Shown: in pieces, positions 14,014-25,732 of the stretch
Layout of the letters: each line of letters begins with the position of its first letter
Position numbering within the stretch: the first letter of the stretch is position 1
Assembly: GCA_025359105.1 (NCBI GenBank)
Contig: JANYHK010000022.1
Span: forward strand, 1-64,000
DNA: 64,000 bases
Origin: Myxococcales bacterium
GTDB taxonomy: Bacteria > Myxococcota_A > Polyangia > Polyangiales > Polyangiaceae
Direction: 5' to 3'
Notes under the pieces: generated by a model
Seen by the model: only the letters and a program-made list of their open reading frames with translations
What the model was told of the DNA's origin: nothing
Database searches by the model: none
Position numbers and translations under genes: made by a program

Positions 14014-16437
14014 TCACGCCCCCAGGAAACCGGCGGCCGGCGCTGGGCTCTGCGTGCGTGGCTTGGGCGGTTGGTCGAGGGCCGCCGCGAGGACCTCGTC
14101 CATCCTCGAGACGAAGACGAACTCGAGATCGGCCTTCACCTCGGCCGGCACGTCGTCGAGGTCTGCGCGGTTCCTCTCCGGAACGATCACGCGTTTGATG
14201 CCGGCGCGGTGGGCGGCGAGCACCTTCTCCTTGAGGCCGCCGATCGGGAGCACCCGCCCGCGCAGCGTGATCTCGCCGGTCATGGCGACGTCGTGGCGGA
14301 CGCGGATGCCGGTGTACATCGAGACGATCGCCGTGAGCAGCGTGACGCCGGCGCTCGGGCCGTCCTTGGGCATCCCGCCCGCGGGGACGTGCACGTGCAC
14401 GTCGGTCGTCTCGAACAGCTCCGACGGGATGCCGTACCGTTCGGCGCTCGCGCGGGCGTAGCTCATCGCCGCCTGCGCGCTCTCCTTCATGACGTCGCCG
14501 AGCTGTCCGGTCAGGATCAGCTTGCCCTTGCCGGGCATCCGCGTCGCCTCGACGAAGAGGATCTCGCCACCGACCGGGGTCCAGGCGAGGCCCGTCGCCA
14601 CCCCCGGATCCTCGGTGCGTTCGGCGATTTCACCGCGGAAGCGTGGTTGGCCGAGGACCGCGACGACGTCCTCCTCCGTCGCGACGGAGCGCTGCGTGTA
14701 CTTGTCCTCGGCGAGGCCGACGACGACCGCGCGCGCGATGGCCGCGATCTGGCGCTCGAGCGACCGCACACCGGCCTCGCGCGTGAACCCGTCGATGACG
14801 GCCTCGAGGGCGGCGTCGGAGACGTCGAACTGTTCCGGCGTGAGGCCGTGCTCGGACAGCTGCTTCGGCACGAGGTGACGCCGCGCGATCGCGAGCTTCT
14901 CCTTGCGCGTGTAGCCTGGGATCTCGATGATCTCCATGCGATCCTTCAGCGGGCCGGGGATCGTGTCGCCCTGGTTCGCCGTCGCAATGAACATGACGCT
15001 CGAGAGGTCGTACGGGATCTCCATGTAGTGATCGGTGAACGTGTCGTTCTGCTCCGGATCGAGCACCTCGAGCAGCGCCGAGGAGGGATCCCCGCGGTAG
15101 TCGCGACCGAGCTTGTCGACCTCATCGAGCATCAAGACGGGGTTCACCGTCGCGGCCTTCTTCATCGACTGGATGACCTGGCCGGGGAGCGCGCCGACGT
15201 ACGTGCGACGGTGGCCGCGGATGGCCGCCTCATCGTGCACGCCGCCGAGGCTCATGCGCTGGAACTTGCGCCCCGTGGCGCGCGCGATGCTGCGGCCGAG
15301 CGACGTCTTGCCGACGCCGGGCGGCCCGATGAGGCAGAGGATCGGCCCCTTCTTGTCGCTCTTCAGCTTGCGCACCGCGAGGTACTCGAGGATGCGCTTT
15401 TTGACCTTTTCGAGGCCGTAGTGATCCTCGTCCAGGATCTTGCGGACCTCGAGGATGGCCGTCGAGTCCTGCGAGCGCTCCTTCCACGGCACGTCGAGGA
15501 TCCACTCGACGTAGGTGCGGACCATCGTGAACTCGGGGGACTGCGACTGCATCGCGCGGAGCCGGCGGATCTGCTTTTTGACGACGTCGGCCGCCTCCGC
15601 CGACAGCGATTTTTCGCCGGCGCGCTTCTCGAGCTCGTCGATGGCGTCCTCGTCGTCGCCCGCATCGGGATCGAGCTCGTCCTGGATCGCCTTCATCTGC
15701 TGGCGGAGCACGTGCTCGCGCTGGGTCTTGCCGAGCTCGTCCTTGACCTGCGCGTTGATCTTGTCGCGCATCTTGAACGCCTCGAGCCGGCGCATGACGT
15801 AGCGGAGCACCTCGCGGAGGCGGGCCTTCTCGTCGAGCGTGCCCAGGAGGACCGCCTTCTCGTCGGCGGTCGCGTCGACGTAACCCGCCACGAAGTCGGC
15901 GAGCTTGCCGGGCTCCTCGATCGCCTCGAAGCGATTCGCCATCTCCCGCGGCAGGCCGGGCAGGAACTTGAGGACCTCACGCGTCGCGTCCTTCAGGCTC
16001 ATTCCGAGCGCCTCGAGCTCGCTGTCGAGCTCGCCGGCGCCTTCCGTCGCCGCGGCCGCCACGAGAGACGACACGCGCCCCTCGTAGAACGGCTCGAGCT
16101 TGGTGAGCGCTTCGAGGCGGAGACGCTCCCGCCCTTCCAGGACGAGTGACCACGTACCGTTCTTCTGTCGAGCTGCGCCGACGACGCGCGCGAGCACACC
16201 GATGGGGTGCAGATCGTCCACACCGGGCTCGTCCGTATGACCATCCTTCTGCGTGAAGACCGCGACGGTCACGTCGGCTCCAGAAGAGCCGCGCGCCGCG
16301 AGGTGCTCGGCGAGGGCGATGCTCTTGGTGCGGCCGACGTCGAAGGAGACGACGATGCCGGGAAAGAGAACGGCGTTACGCAGCGGCAGAAGGGGGAGGA
16401 GGCCGTCTTCGGAGGTTTCGACTTGGGGGCTCGTCAT
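14014..16437 (-). CDS. lon: ATP-dependent protease Lon
   Basis: 807 residues, the normal length of LonA. Order: N-terminal substrate-recognition domain ([17 protein letters not shown] at 14-30 through about 200), coiled-coil linker with [20 protein letters not shown]+ domain with Walker [10 protein letters not shown] near 375 and Walker [10 protein letters not shown], and C-terminal protease domain with catalytic Ser in [11 protein letters not shown] (near 693) and Lys in [12 protein letters not shown] (near 736). All are intact, so it should be active in protein quality control and regulated proteolysis. Start ATG at 16437; the gene faces away from the enoyl-CoA hydratase gene, sharing a 93-base interval. 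Confidence 0.98.
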   Translation of the reverse strand: MTSPQVETSEDGLLPLLPLRNAVLFPGIVVSFDVGRTKSIALAEHLAARGSSGADVTVAVFTQKDGHTDEPGVDDLHPIGVLARVVGAARQKNGTWSLVLEGRERLRLEALTKLEPFYEGRVSSLVAAAATEGAGELDSELEALGMSLKDATREVLKFLPGLPREMANRFEAIEEPGKLADFVAGYVDATADEKAVLLGTLDEKARLREVLRYVMRRLEAFKMRDKINAQVKDELGKTQREHVLRQQMKAIQDELDPDAGDDEDAIDELEKRAGEKSLSAEAADVVKKQIRRLRAMQSQSPEFTMVRTYVEWILDVPWKERSQDSTAILEVRKILDEDHYGLEKVKKRILEYLAVRKLKSDKKGPILCLIGPPGVGKTSLGRSIARATGRKFQRMSLGGVHDEAAIRGHRRTYVGALPGQVIQSMKKAATVNPVLMLDEVDKLGRDYRGDPSSALLEVLDPEQNDTFTDHYMEIPYDLSSVMFIATANQGDTIPGPLKDRMEIIEIPGYTRKEKLAIARRHLVPKQLSEHGLTPEQFDVSDAALEAVIDGFTREAGVRSLERQIAAIARAVVVGLAEDKYTQRSVATEEDVVAVLGQPRFRGEIAERTEDPGVATGLAWTPVGGEILFVEATRMPGKGKLILTGQLGDVMKESAQAAMSYARASAERYGIPSELFETTDVHVHVPAGGMPKDGPSAGVTLLTAIVSMYTGIRVRHDVAMTGEITLRGRVLPIGGLKEKVLAAHRAGIKRVIVPERNRADLDDVPAEVKADLEFVFVSRMDEVLAAALDQPPKPRTQSPAPAAGFLGA

Positions 16438-16530
16438 GGTGTCTTCGTCAGACCGTAAGCACGGGCAAAAACTTCGCCACTGTCTTCGATCCGACAGGAG
16501 TATTCTGAGCGAAGAATCGAGGGCTCATCC

Positions 16531-17232
16531 ATGCACGAAATCGTGATGCGCGCGCCGGGAAGGAATGCGTTGTCGACCGCGCTCATGACGTGGTTCGTCT
16601 CGGAGCTCGAGTCCGCCGCAGGGCAGCCGGTGCTCATCCGTGGCGAGGGGGGCGCGTTCAGCGCGGGGCTCGACCTCAAGGAGATAGCCACCCTCGACGC
16701 CGACGGGATGGAAGGGTTCCTGAACTCCCTCGAGGAGATGTTGGATGCGCTCTACACGTACCCTGGCCCCACGGTCGCGTGCATCGACGGCCACGCCATC
16801 GCCGGCGGGTGCGTCGTGGCGCTCGCGTGCGATCTGCGCGTCGTCGCGGCCAACCCGGAGATCCGCATCGGCCTGAACGAGACGGCGATCGGGCTGCGCT
16901 TCCCGCCGAAGGCGTTTGCGATCGTGCGGGCGCGCCTGTCGCCGAACGCGCTCGAGCGGGTCGTGCTCGGCGCCGGGCTCCACCCGCCGGTCGTGGCGAA
17001 GGAGCTCGGCCTCGTCGACGAGATCGCCTTCGACGTCGAGGCCGCCGCGCGCTCGCACCTCGCGAGACTCGCGTCGTACCCGCGCGAGGCCTACGCGCGG
17101 AACAAGGAGGCGATGCGCGCCGGCGTGATGGACATCGACGACGACGACGCGCGCCGCTTTCGCGAAGAGGTCGTGCCCCTCTGGAGCGCGCCCGAGACCA
17201 AGCAGCGCCTCCTCGCGTTGCTCAAGAAGTAG
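16531..17232 (+). CDS. enoyl-CoA hydratase/isomerase family protein
   Basis: A 233-residue crotonase-fold protein. RGEGGAFSAGLDLKEIATLD (about 34-53) is the first oxyanion-hole region and GHAIAGGCVVALACDLRVVA (about 88-107) the second, both highly typical. ETAIGLRFPPKAFAIVRARL fits the following helix. The length is a little short of the common 255-260. It may act in fatty-acid or branched-chain oxidation; the exact substrate is unknown. It precedes the MFS gene by 12 bases, so the two are probably one transcript. A GTATTC half-site at 16500-16505 resembles the palindrome in front of the acyl-CoA synthetase gene at 42826. Confidence 0.87.
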   Translation: MHEIVMRAPGRNALSTALMTWFVSELESAAGQPVLIRGEGGAFSAGLDLKEIATLDADGMEGFLNSLEEMLDALYTYPGPTVACIDGHAIAGGCVVALACDLRVVAANPEIRIGLNETAIGLRFPPKAFAIVRARLSPNALERVVLGAGLHPPVVAKELGLVDEIAFDVEAAARSHLARLASYPREAYARNKEAMRAGVMDIDDDDARRFREEVVPLWSAPETKQRLLALLKK

Positions 17233-17244
17233 GACCAACGCCTC

Positions 17245-18426
17245 GTGAAGAACCGCGTCGTCGTGATCGTCTTCTTGACGATCTTCCTGGACCTCATCGG
17301 CTTCGGGATCATTATCCCCATGCTGCCCCTCTACGTGAAGTCGATGGGCGGCACCGCGCAGGTGGTCGGGCTCATCCTGTCGGTGTTCTCGTTCACGCAG
17401 CTCCTCGCGACGCCGGTGCTGGGCAGGCTCTCGGACAGGGTCGGGAGGCGCCCGGTCATCCTCGTGTCGCTCGCGGGCAACGCCGCGTCTATGGTGATCT
17501 TCGCGGTCGCGACCGAGGCGCGCCTTCTCCCGCTGCTGTTCATCTCGCGCATTCTCGCCGGCGCGACGGCGGGGAACATCGCGGCCTGCCAGGCGGCGGT
17601 GGCCGATGTGACCGAAGGCGCCGAGCGCGCGAAGGGCATGGGGCGCGTAGGCGCGGCGGTCGGCCTGGGGATGGTGATGGGGCCAGCAGCGGGCAGCGCG
17701 CTGGCGCTCCTCGGGCCGTGGGGTCCGCCAATGGGGGCAGCCGTGCTGGCACTGCTCGATCTCGTGGCGGCGTTCTTCCTCATGCCGGAGACGCGCAAGG
17801 CCGAGGAGAAGAAGCCCGACGCCAAGCCCGCAGGCGCGAGCCTCGCGAGCCTCTTGCGGGAGCCGGCGATCCTCACCGTGTTCGGCCTCTACTTCCTGAT
17901 GTTCCTGGCGATGACGAACATGCAGGTGGCGCTCGCGCTCCTGGCCAAGGAGCGCTTCGGGTGGGGCGAGAAGGAGGTCGGCGCCGGCTTTTCGGCGTTC
18001 GGCGCGATCACGCTCGTCATTCAGGGGGGCCTCATCGGGCGGATCGTGAAGGTGTTCCGCCCGGTGCGTATCGCGAGCGCGGGCGGGCTCTTCATGTGCG
18101 CGGGCCTGCTTGGCGTCGCGTTCTCGTCGAGCCCGAGCATGCTCGTCGCCGGCATCGTCGGCATCGCGATCGGCATGGGCGTGAACGGGCCGGTGCTCTC
18201 GACGATGGCGTCGGAGCTGGCCGGCGAGAGCCGCCGCGGCGCCGTCCTCGGCTTCGCGCAGGCGTCGGGTGGCCTCGCGCGCACGCTGGGGCCCGCGCTC
18301 TGGGGGTTCCTCTACACGACGTTCTCGTCGGGCGCGCCGTTCCTCGGCGGCGCCGCCGCGGCGACGTTGCTCGCCGCCCTGGCGCTCACGTTGCCGAAGG
18401 CGCCCAGCGCGCCCGGCGCGGCGTAG
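17245..18426 (+). CDS. MFS transporter (TetA-like DHA1 family)
   Basis: 393 residues with about 12 predicted membrane helices. The first helix begins VVVIVFLTIFLDLIGFGIIIPMLPLY, a hallmark of DHA1 drug/proton antiporters (TetA/TCR type), and motif A is GRLSDRVGRRPVI (about 70-82). A basic cytoplasmic loop with EEKKPDAKPAG divides the two halves. Likely a proton-driven exporter of a small molecule. Starts GTG at 17245, 12 bases after the enoyl-CoA hydratase gene. Whether the pair shares a biological role cannot be told from sequence. No known antibiotic-resistance subfamily is claimed. Confidence 0.88.
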   Translation: MKNRVVVIVFLTIFLDLIGFGIIIPMLPLYVKSMGGTAQVVGLILSVFSFTQLLATPVLGRLSDRVGRRPVILVSLAGNAASMVIFAVATEARLLPLLFISRILAGATAGNIAACQAAVADVTEGAERAKGMGRVGAAVGLGMVMGPAAGSALALLGPWGPPMGAAVLALLDLVAAFFLMPETRKAEEKKPDAKPAGASLASLLREPAILTVFGLYFLMFLAMTNMQVALALLAKERFGWGEKEVGAGFSAFGAITLVIQGGLIGRIVKVFRPVRIASAGGLFMCAGLLGVAFSSSPSMLVAGIVGIAIGMGVNGPVLSTMASELAGESRRGAVLGFAQASGGLARTLGPALWGFLYTTFSSGAPFLGGAAAATLLAALALTLPKAPSAPGAA

Positions 18427-18444
18427 CAGCGATCCCGCCGGACG

Positions 18445-20214
18445 TCAGAGCACCGGCCCGCACTGCGCGTCGGGGACCTCGCGCGCGCGGTCCCAGAGCT
18501 GCCCCTTGCGCTTCTCGCCCCGTGGTGTGTAGCGCACGTGCACCTTCGCGCCCTTGCGCGAGACCGTGAGGTCGACCGGCGCGTCGGCGTGGCCCTCGCG
18601 GTAGAAAGCGTCCTCGAGCACGTCGCCGTCGGCGAGGCCGCCCGTCGCCGCCGGACCGCGCGGCTCGATGCCGACGACGACACGCGACGGCGAGTCGAGC
18701 GTCGCGGAAAGGTCGAAGCCCAGCGCGAAAGCCACGTACTCGCCGGCGTGGCTCCGGAAGCACGGTCCCAGCGCGTCCGCGGGGAGCACCACCTCCCGCC
18801 CTTGCAGGAAGGCGTCCAGCGCCTGCGCCTCGCCAAGGCCGAGCTCGCGCGCGACGGCCTCGACGAACGCGCGCTCCGGGAGCGGTACGCCCGGCTTGTC
18901 CCGCGCCGCCACGAGCAGCGGCATCACTATGGCCGACTCGAGCGAGCGCGCCCCCTTCGAACGAGCGCGCACGACCGCCGCGAGCCGCTGCGCGTACAGC
19001 GCGCCGCGGGCGACGAGGTACGGGCGCGCCTCCCTGTCGGTGGCCACGGCGCGGGCAATTTCGGCGTTCGGGCGACCGCGGTGCGCGGAGGTAGCCTGCA
19101 CGGCGAGGAGGCCACGCGTATAGTCGAGCGCATCCTCGGCCTTCAGGAGCTCCATGTGCTCGAGGAGGCGCGCCCCCAGGTAGCGCGACATGCCCTCGTA
19201 GAACCACGTGACCTCCGCCTCGTGCGCCGCTGCGGCCGTCGCGAGCCGAAGCTCGCCACCGAACCACGTGTGCATCAGGAGCTGCGTGAGGTTCACACGC
19301 AGGGAGGGCGACCACGCCTCGTTCGGGCCGAGGTGCAGGACGACGCCGCCCGCGCGCGGCACGAGCGCGTACGAGCCGGCCGGGCGTGGGGTGGAGACGA
19401 GAAACAGGCCGAGCTCCTCCTCGCCGCCCTTGAAGCGCTCGCGCAGCGCCGTGTGCAGCACCGCGAGCTCGGCGGCCGCCGGACGCGGGTCGAACACCGT
19501 GTAGCCGAGCCAGGTCGCATGGTCGCGGTCCAGCGCGTCGTCGAACGAGGCGACGCCCATCGAGCCTGCGAGGTACACGCCGCGCACCAGCGCGTGCCCC
19601 TTCGCCTCCCGCGTGCGCGACGCCCCGAGGCCCAAGCTCGACGCCGCATTGGGGGCGCGAATCTGCGCGCCGTCGATCGCCACGGTGACCTCGCCCTTCG
19701 CGTTGTCGAGGCCCATGGGGAGGAGAACGAGTCGCTCACCGGTCCCGTAGAACCGATCGTCGGCGACCACCAGGGACGAAGTCGCCGCGCGCATGTCGGC
19801 CTCGGCACGGACGTCGTAGATCACGCGTAGCTCGCCCTGGACGGGGCGGCCCAGCGTGACGGTGATCCCGCCAGCGTCGGCGACGGCGCGCGCATCGAGG
19901 TGGCCCCGCCCGTCCACCGCTGCGAGCCCGGTGAGATCGCCGGGCGCGCCGGTCGCGAGGTGGAGCGTCTCGAGCCCCTTGCCGGCGGCGCGCAGCTCGA
20001 CGTGAACCCGCGGGGTCGGTGGCGGCTCGGGCCGTAGGGTCACCTTCAGGTAGACGGCTGTCGCCGACCCAGGCTCTCCCGTCACAGCACCCGACGGCGT
20101 CGCCCCGAGCGCTGGCGCGGACGCGGGGCACGGCGCAGTGGCCGAGCGTGGCGCGGCGCAGGCCAAGGTGAGGAGCGGGGCGAGGAGGCAGAGCGCGGGG
20201 CGCATGCGCATCAT
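18445..20214 (-). CDS. M61-like lipoprotein, probable pseudopeptidase
   Basis: 589 residues with a lipobox (LTLAC, Cys19). The middle resembles family M61 (glycyl aminopeptidase): LTQLLMHTWFGGELR (309-323) aligns with the HExxHTW.GKR zinc site, and WFYEGMSRYLG (337-347) keeps the third ligand (Glu340). The first His and the catalytic Glu are replaced by Gln311 and Leu312, so zinc-dependent hydrolysis is unlikely. As in M61, a PDZ-like module follows near the end (VVVGIEPRGPAATGGLADGD). It is probably a surface-attached binding protein derived from a peptidase. It diverges from the pseudokinase gene across 85 bases. Confidence 0.78.
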   Translation of the reverse strand: MMRMRPALCLLAPLLTLACAAPRSATAPCPASAPALGATPSGAVTGEPGSATAVYLKVTLRPEPPPTPRVHVELRAAGKGLETLHLATGAPGDLTGLAAVDGRGHLDARAVADAGGITVTLGRPVQGELRVIYDVRAEADMRAATSSLVVADDRFYGTGERLVLLPMGLDNAKGEVTVAIDGAQIRAPNAASSLGLGASRTREAKGHALVRGVYLAGSMGVASFDDALDRDHATWLGYTVFDPRPAAAELAVLHTALRERFKGGEEELGLFLVSTPRPAGSYALVPRAGGVVLHLGPNEAWSPSLRVNLTQLLMHTWFGGELRLATAAAAHEAEVTWFYEGMSRYLGARLLEHMELLKAEDALDYTRGLLAVQATSAHRGRPNAEIARAVATDREARPYLVARGALYAQRLAAVVRARSKGARSLESAIVMPLLVAARDKPGVPLPERAFVEAVARELGLGEAQALDAFLQGREVVLPADALGPCFRSHAGEYVAFALGFDLSATLDSPSRVVVGIEPRGPAATGGLADGDVLEDAFYREGHADAPVDLTVSRKGAKVHVRYTPRGEKRKGQLWDRAREVPDAQCGPVL

Positions 20215-20299
20215 TGGCGACGATATCGCAGGGGACGCCGCTCGGGTGGATGTGGCAGGCTACCCTGCGTCCGCCGTGCACAAAGAGCCCAATTCCAGC

Positions 20300-22102
<1,803 letters not shown>

Positions 22103-22135
22103 CGCGCCGTCGACCCTTGCAGCCTGCGCGCGGGC

Positions 22136-22795
22136 ATGACTACGTGCGCGCCGATGACCTCCACGAAGATCGACGCCACGCTCGCCGCCCTCGAAGAGAC
22201 GTTCTCCGACGATCGGGAGCGCGCGGAGCTGCTTCGGCGCGCGCGGCAGTTCAAATCGAGCTGGATCGAGCTCGCGCAGGCCCTCACCGAGGCGCGCAAG
22301 AACGGCCGATGGAAGGACTGGGGCTTCGAGACGTTCGACGACTACACCCGCCGCGAGCTGCACCTGCGCCAGGAGACGGTCGACAAGCTCACCGGCTCGT
22401 ACTCCTTCCTGCAGCGGCGCGCGCCGGCGGTGCTCGATCGTGACGGCGTCGCCGCGCCGCTGCCCAGCTACCAGGCCATCGACTTCTTGCGACGGGCCGA
22501 GGAGCGCGCCGACGCGCCGCGTGAGGTCGTCGAGGAGCTGCGCCGCAAGGTCCTGGACGAGGCGCAGCCGATCATGCAGGTCGCGCGCGAGTACAAGGAC
22601 GTCGTCTTCCCGATCGACGAGAAGACGCGCAAGAAGCAGGACGCGGCCGGCCTCAAGAACGTCGCCAAGCGCCTTCGCGAGCTGCTCGCCGAGACGCGCG
22701 CGGTCCCGCGGCGCCTCGCCGGCGAGGTGAGCGAGTCACTGGACAAGCTCCTCGAGTCGCTCGGCTCGGAGAAGACGGAAGAAGAAGCGGCGTAA
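22136..22795 (+). CDS. conserved helical protein of unknown function
   Basis: 219 residues, strongly charged, mostly alpha-helical (for example RERAELLRRARQFKSSWIELAQALTEAR, VVEELRRKVLDEA, KNVAKRLRELLAE). No TM, signal or catalytic motif. The first half with KDWGFETFDDYTRRELHLRQETVDKLTGSY resembles short DNA-binding-associated modules seen in plasmid or chromosome-partition type proteins, but the match is weak. Start ATG at 22136; an in-frame ATG at 22154 is possible. It is 33 bases after the pseudokinase gene and may be in the same transcript, and it converges tightly (one base) on the next gene. Confidence 0.7.
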   Translation: MTTCAPMTSTKIDATLAALEETFSDDRERAELLRRARQFKSSWIELAQALTEARKNGRWKDWGFETFDDYTRRELHLRQETVDKLTGSYSFLQRRAPAVLDRDGVAAPLPSYQAIDFLRRAEERADAPREVVEELRRKVLDEAQPIMQVAREYKDVVFPIDEKTRKKQDAAGLKNVAKRLRELLAETRAVPRRLAGEVSESLDKLLESLGSEKTEEEAA

Positions 22796-22796
22796 C

Positions 22797-24035
22797 TCAA
22801 ACCGCCGCGGTCGGAGGCAGAGGCGGGCCGGGCGGAGGCACAGGCGGGTCCGGCGGAGGCAGAGGCGGGCCGGGCGGGAACGATGCCGGCGCGGCCCACG
22901 GCGTCGTGCGCGTGAGCAGGGCGTGCGTCGCCGCTGGGCCGAGCAGCGGCCGCGCCACGAGGTAGAGCATCGGCACGCTCGCCACCCCACGCGCAAGCGC
23001 CAGGCCGGCCGCCTCCCACGGTGCCCGCTCGAACGCGCGACAGGCTGGCCAGACGCCGCGGGTCGCCAGCGTGAGAAGGCGCGCGTACAGGCGGGGGAGG
23101 AGGCCGAGCACCGGCACGCGCCCGAGCGCGTGCAGCGCGCGGATGAACCACGGGGTCCAGCCCTCGGGGAGCGGCGCCGCCCACGCGACGAACGTGTTGG
23201 CGATGGCGAACACGCTCCCCCAGTACGCGAACCACGCGGCTTGCGCGACCACGCCGAGCGCGTCTCCCACCCTCGGCACGTTGCCGAGCAGCCCGGTCAA
23301 AGGAGCGGCGAGCCCGAGGAAGAGGAGAAAGCGCAGCGCACGCCACGCCTTGGTCTTGAGCCACCCGAAATCGAGCCGCAGCCGCGGCCGGCGCGGCGCG
23401 GGCTCGTTCGGCACGCCGGTGAGGGTCGCAAGGGCGTAGGACGTGGCGTCGTGGTACTCGCGCCCTATCCAGACCAGGATCCACTCGAGGACGCCGAGCA
23501 CGGCCAGGAGCTTTGCCACCTTCGACTTGACGAGCTTCGTCGCGAGCTGCACGGCGGCCATGCGGCCCGTGGGCTGCGGCGGTCTCGCTGGCGGTGGCGG
23601 CGTCGCGCGGCCCCCCCTCGCGATCTCCTCGTCGCCATCGCCGTCGCCGCCGCCGTCCCCGTCGCCATCGTCGTCGTCGGCTTCCGCGCGGACGGGGGCG
23701 GCGCGCGCCGTCGGGGCACGCCGCTCTCGGAGCAGGGCCGTGACCACATCGCTGACGCCGATTCCCGTGACGAGGGCGACGAGCATGAGCGACGGCAGGA
23801 GGCGACCGGCGAACACGCGGCGGAAGGGCACGTTGGCCCACGCCAGGCGCAGCACCGTGAGCGGCGCCGTGAAGCCGAAAAGGATCCGGCGCGCGTGCTC
23901 CTCGGGTAGTGGCGCGCGCAAGGTGGCCGTGCGGGCGTCGCGGAGGCCGTCGCGGAGGCCGTCGCGCGTCCGGGCAGCGTACCTCGCGGAGGTCTTGACG
24001 ACCTCGTCGAGCGGCGGGGGCACGGGCTTCGACAT
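22797..24035 (-). CDS. multispan membrane protein with acidic and Pro-rich low-complexity segments
   Basis: 412 residues. Predicted TM segments occur near 56-75, 85-107, 170-190 and in the C-terminal half (RFLLFLGLAAPLTGLLG, VAQAAWFAYWGSVFAIANTFVAWAA, GLALARGVASVPMLYLVAR). An Asp/Gly repeat (DDDDGDGDGGGDGDGDEE, about 119-136) could bind cations. The C-terminus is Pro/Gly-rich (PPGPPLPPPDPPV). No recognised family. GGAACCC precedes the ATG. It is probably an envelope protein of unknown role. Confidence 0.65.
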   Translation of the reverse strand: MSKPVPPPLDEVVKTSARYAARTRDGLRDGLRDARTATLRAPLPEEHARRILFGFTAPLTVLRLAWANVPFRRVFAGRLLPSLMLVALVTGIGVSDVVTALLRERRAPTARAAPVRAEADDDDGDGDGGGDGDGDEEIARGGRATPPPPARPPQPTGRMAAVQLATKLVKSKVAKLLAVLGVLEWILVWIGREYHDATSYALATLTGVPNEPAPRRPRLRLDFGWLKTKAWRALRFLLFLGLAAPLTGLLGNVPRVGDALGVVAQAAWFAYWGSVFAIANTFVAWAAPLPEGWTPWFIRALHALGRVPVLGLLPRLYARLLTLATRGVWPACRAFERAPWEAAGLALARGVASVPMLYLVARPLLGPAATHALLTRTTPWAAPASFPPGPPLPPPDPPVPPPGPPLPPTAAV

Positions 24036-24141
24036 GGGTTCCTGGAGCCGGGCCGAAGCTAGCTCAGGTTGTCCGGTGAGGCGAGAGCGCCGCTAAGTCT
24101 GGCGCTTCGAGGGCGGCCTGTCGGTGCTAACGTGATCGTTC

Positions 24142-24795
24142 GTGGCGACACGAACCGTCGATGGACTCCGGCGCGGCGCGCGCATTCACAGCCTCCTGTA
24201 CGCGGCGCACCTCTCCAAGAACCCGGACCGCAAGTACGACGTGACCTGGGAAGGTCACCACTACCGACGCAGCGACGCCTCCGGAGCGCGCGGGACGGTG
24301 ACCTTCTCCAAGCACGGCGTCGTGGCCGTCTTCTTCGACCCGAACAGCCCTCGCGCGCCCGCGCCGGGCAAGAAGCAGAAGAAGCTCGAGGAGCACTTCG
24401 TCGGGATCCCGTCGGCGCTGCTCACCCTCGCCAAGCGCGAGACGCTCGCCACGATGGACGACGGCGTCGGGCCGGTCGTCACTGCCGCGATCTGGAGCCT
24501 CCCGGACGGCGAGCTCACCGGCGCCCGCCCCTGGCCGCGCCTGGCCGAGGACGGCGTACACCTCGTCGAGCTCGAGCTCGGCAAGCCCGAAGCATCCATC
24601 CTCGCCTGGGCCGAGCGCTACGTGCTCGCCGATGATCAGGCGGCCGCGGCGCGCGAGACGTTCCCGACGAAGGGAGACGTGCCCGCCAGCAACGCCAAGG
24701 TCACCCTCTCCGATGCCGCACGTACCGCGCTGCGCATTCTGACGAACCAGGCCACCCGCGAGCTGCTCGAGGGCGCGCAGGTCAACCTCGGCTGA
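24142..24795 (+). CDS. conserved protein of unknown function
   Basis: A 217-residue soluble protein starting GTG at 24142. It has KYDVTWEGHHYRRSDASGARGTVTFSK early and a repeated LE-L-x-LG style near 135-145 (VHLVELELGKPEASILAWAERYVLADD). No signal, membrane helix or known catalytic motif. It is eight bases from the 2OG oxygenase gene and most likely shares its transcript, so it may help supply or process that enzyme's substrate, but this is inference. Confidence 0.65.
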   Translation: MATRTVDGLRRGARIHSLLYAAHLSKNPDRKYDVTWEGHHYRRSDASGARGTVTFSKHGVVAVFFDPNSPRAPAPGKKQKKLEEHFVGIPSALLTLAKRETLATMDDGVGPVVTAAIWSLPDGELTGARPWPRLAEDGVHLVELELGKPEASILAWAERYVLADDQAAAARETFPTKGDVPASNAKVTLSDAARTALRILTNQATRELLEGAQVNLG

Positions 24796-24803
24796 ACCGC
24801 CGC

Positions 24804-25721
24804 ATGCATCACGGCCGCCACGTCACCGTCGACGCGTTCTTCGAGGGCGCGCGCGCGATGCGGCGGGAGATCGACGTTCGTCTCGCGGATCGCGCGTCTC
24901 CGTTCGATGCGAAACGCTTCGTCTGGGAATCGTGGCACGTGGACGGTCAGTTCTCGCAGCTCCGCACGCCGGCGCGCGCGTTCTTCCCGGCGCAACTCAT
25001 CGCCGCTTTCGAGGCGCGCCTCCTGCGGTGGGCAGGTGCCGCGTACGGCGTGTCTCGCCTCGGCGGGCCGCCATGGCTCAGCGTGCTCACCGACGGCGGC
25101 TTCCAGAGCCTCCACCGCGACGGGCCCAACGGGCAGATCGCCTTCACGTTCGGCCTGGGCAAGTCCCGCCGCTTTCGTGGCGGCGAGACGCTCATCGCGA
25201 AAGACGAGCTGCTCGACTACTTCCGCACCGGTAGCCACCGCGAGGACCAGGCGCACATGCCGCTGTTCGACGAGATCGCGCCGCGCGAGAACCGGCTGAT
25301 CGCCTTCGACAGCCGCATTCCGCACGCCGTACGCGCCGTGGAGGGGCCACGCCACGCGAGGGACGCGCGCATCGCCGTGCAAGGGTGGCTCGAGGCGGCG
25401 GGATGCATCGTGGAGGGCGAACTCGACTCCCTGTCCGCGACGCGCGCCGTAAATGCCGCGCTACGCGCGATTCCGCCCGCCATGCTCGCGGGCGCCGAAG
25501 GTCTCGTGGCGGTGCGCGTCCCGCTCGGCACGGACGGACGCGCGCGCGGGGCAGAGGTGCGCGCGAGCACGCTGGCACGCACCAGCGACTCCCCAGGCCA
25601 ACCGGGGCGTGCGCTGGCGGCGATCGCCGCGGCGGTCGGCAAGGCGCGCCTCGGCGACGGCCCGGGCCGCGTCACGGCGCCGGTCCTCCTGGACGCACGA
25701 CGCCGCGCCCGCGTTCCCTGA
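24804..25721 (+). CDS. 2-oxoglutarate/Fe(II) oxygenase-like protein
   Basis: 305 residues. The jelly-roll core (about 85-205) carries SLHRDGPNGQIAFTFGLGKS (HxD, His110 and Asp112 region), then FRGGETLIAKDEL, and the distal NRLIAFDSRIPHAVRAVEG with the second His, followed by an Arg in DARIAVQGWL which would hold 2-oxoglutarate. All facial-triad residues are in place. The C-terminal 90 residues (AIPPAMLAGAEGLVAVRVPLGTDGR...) resemble a TonB/AgmX C-terminal-type beta module rather than an enzyme. The substrate is unknown (protein prolyl or small molecule). It starts eight bases after the unknown gene before it. Confidence 0.78.
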   Translation: MHHGRHVTVDAFFEGARAMRREIDVRLADRASPFDAKRFVWESWHVDGQFSQLRTPARAFFPAQLIAAFEARLLRWAGAAYGVSRLGGPPWLSVLTDGGFQSLHRDGPNGQIAFTFGLGKSRRFRGGETLIAKDELLDYFRTGSHREDQAHMPLFDEIAPRENRLIAFDSRIPHAVRAVEGPRHARDARIAVQGWLEAAGCIVEGELDSLSATRAVNAALRAIPPAMLAGAEGLVAVRVPLGTDGRARGAEVRASTLARTSDSPGQPGRALAAIAAAVGKARLGDGPGRVTAPVLLDARRRARVP

Positions 25722-25732
25722 ACGCAGCGACC

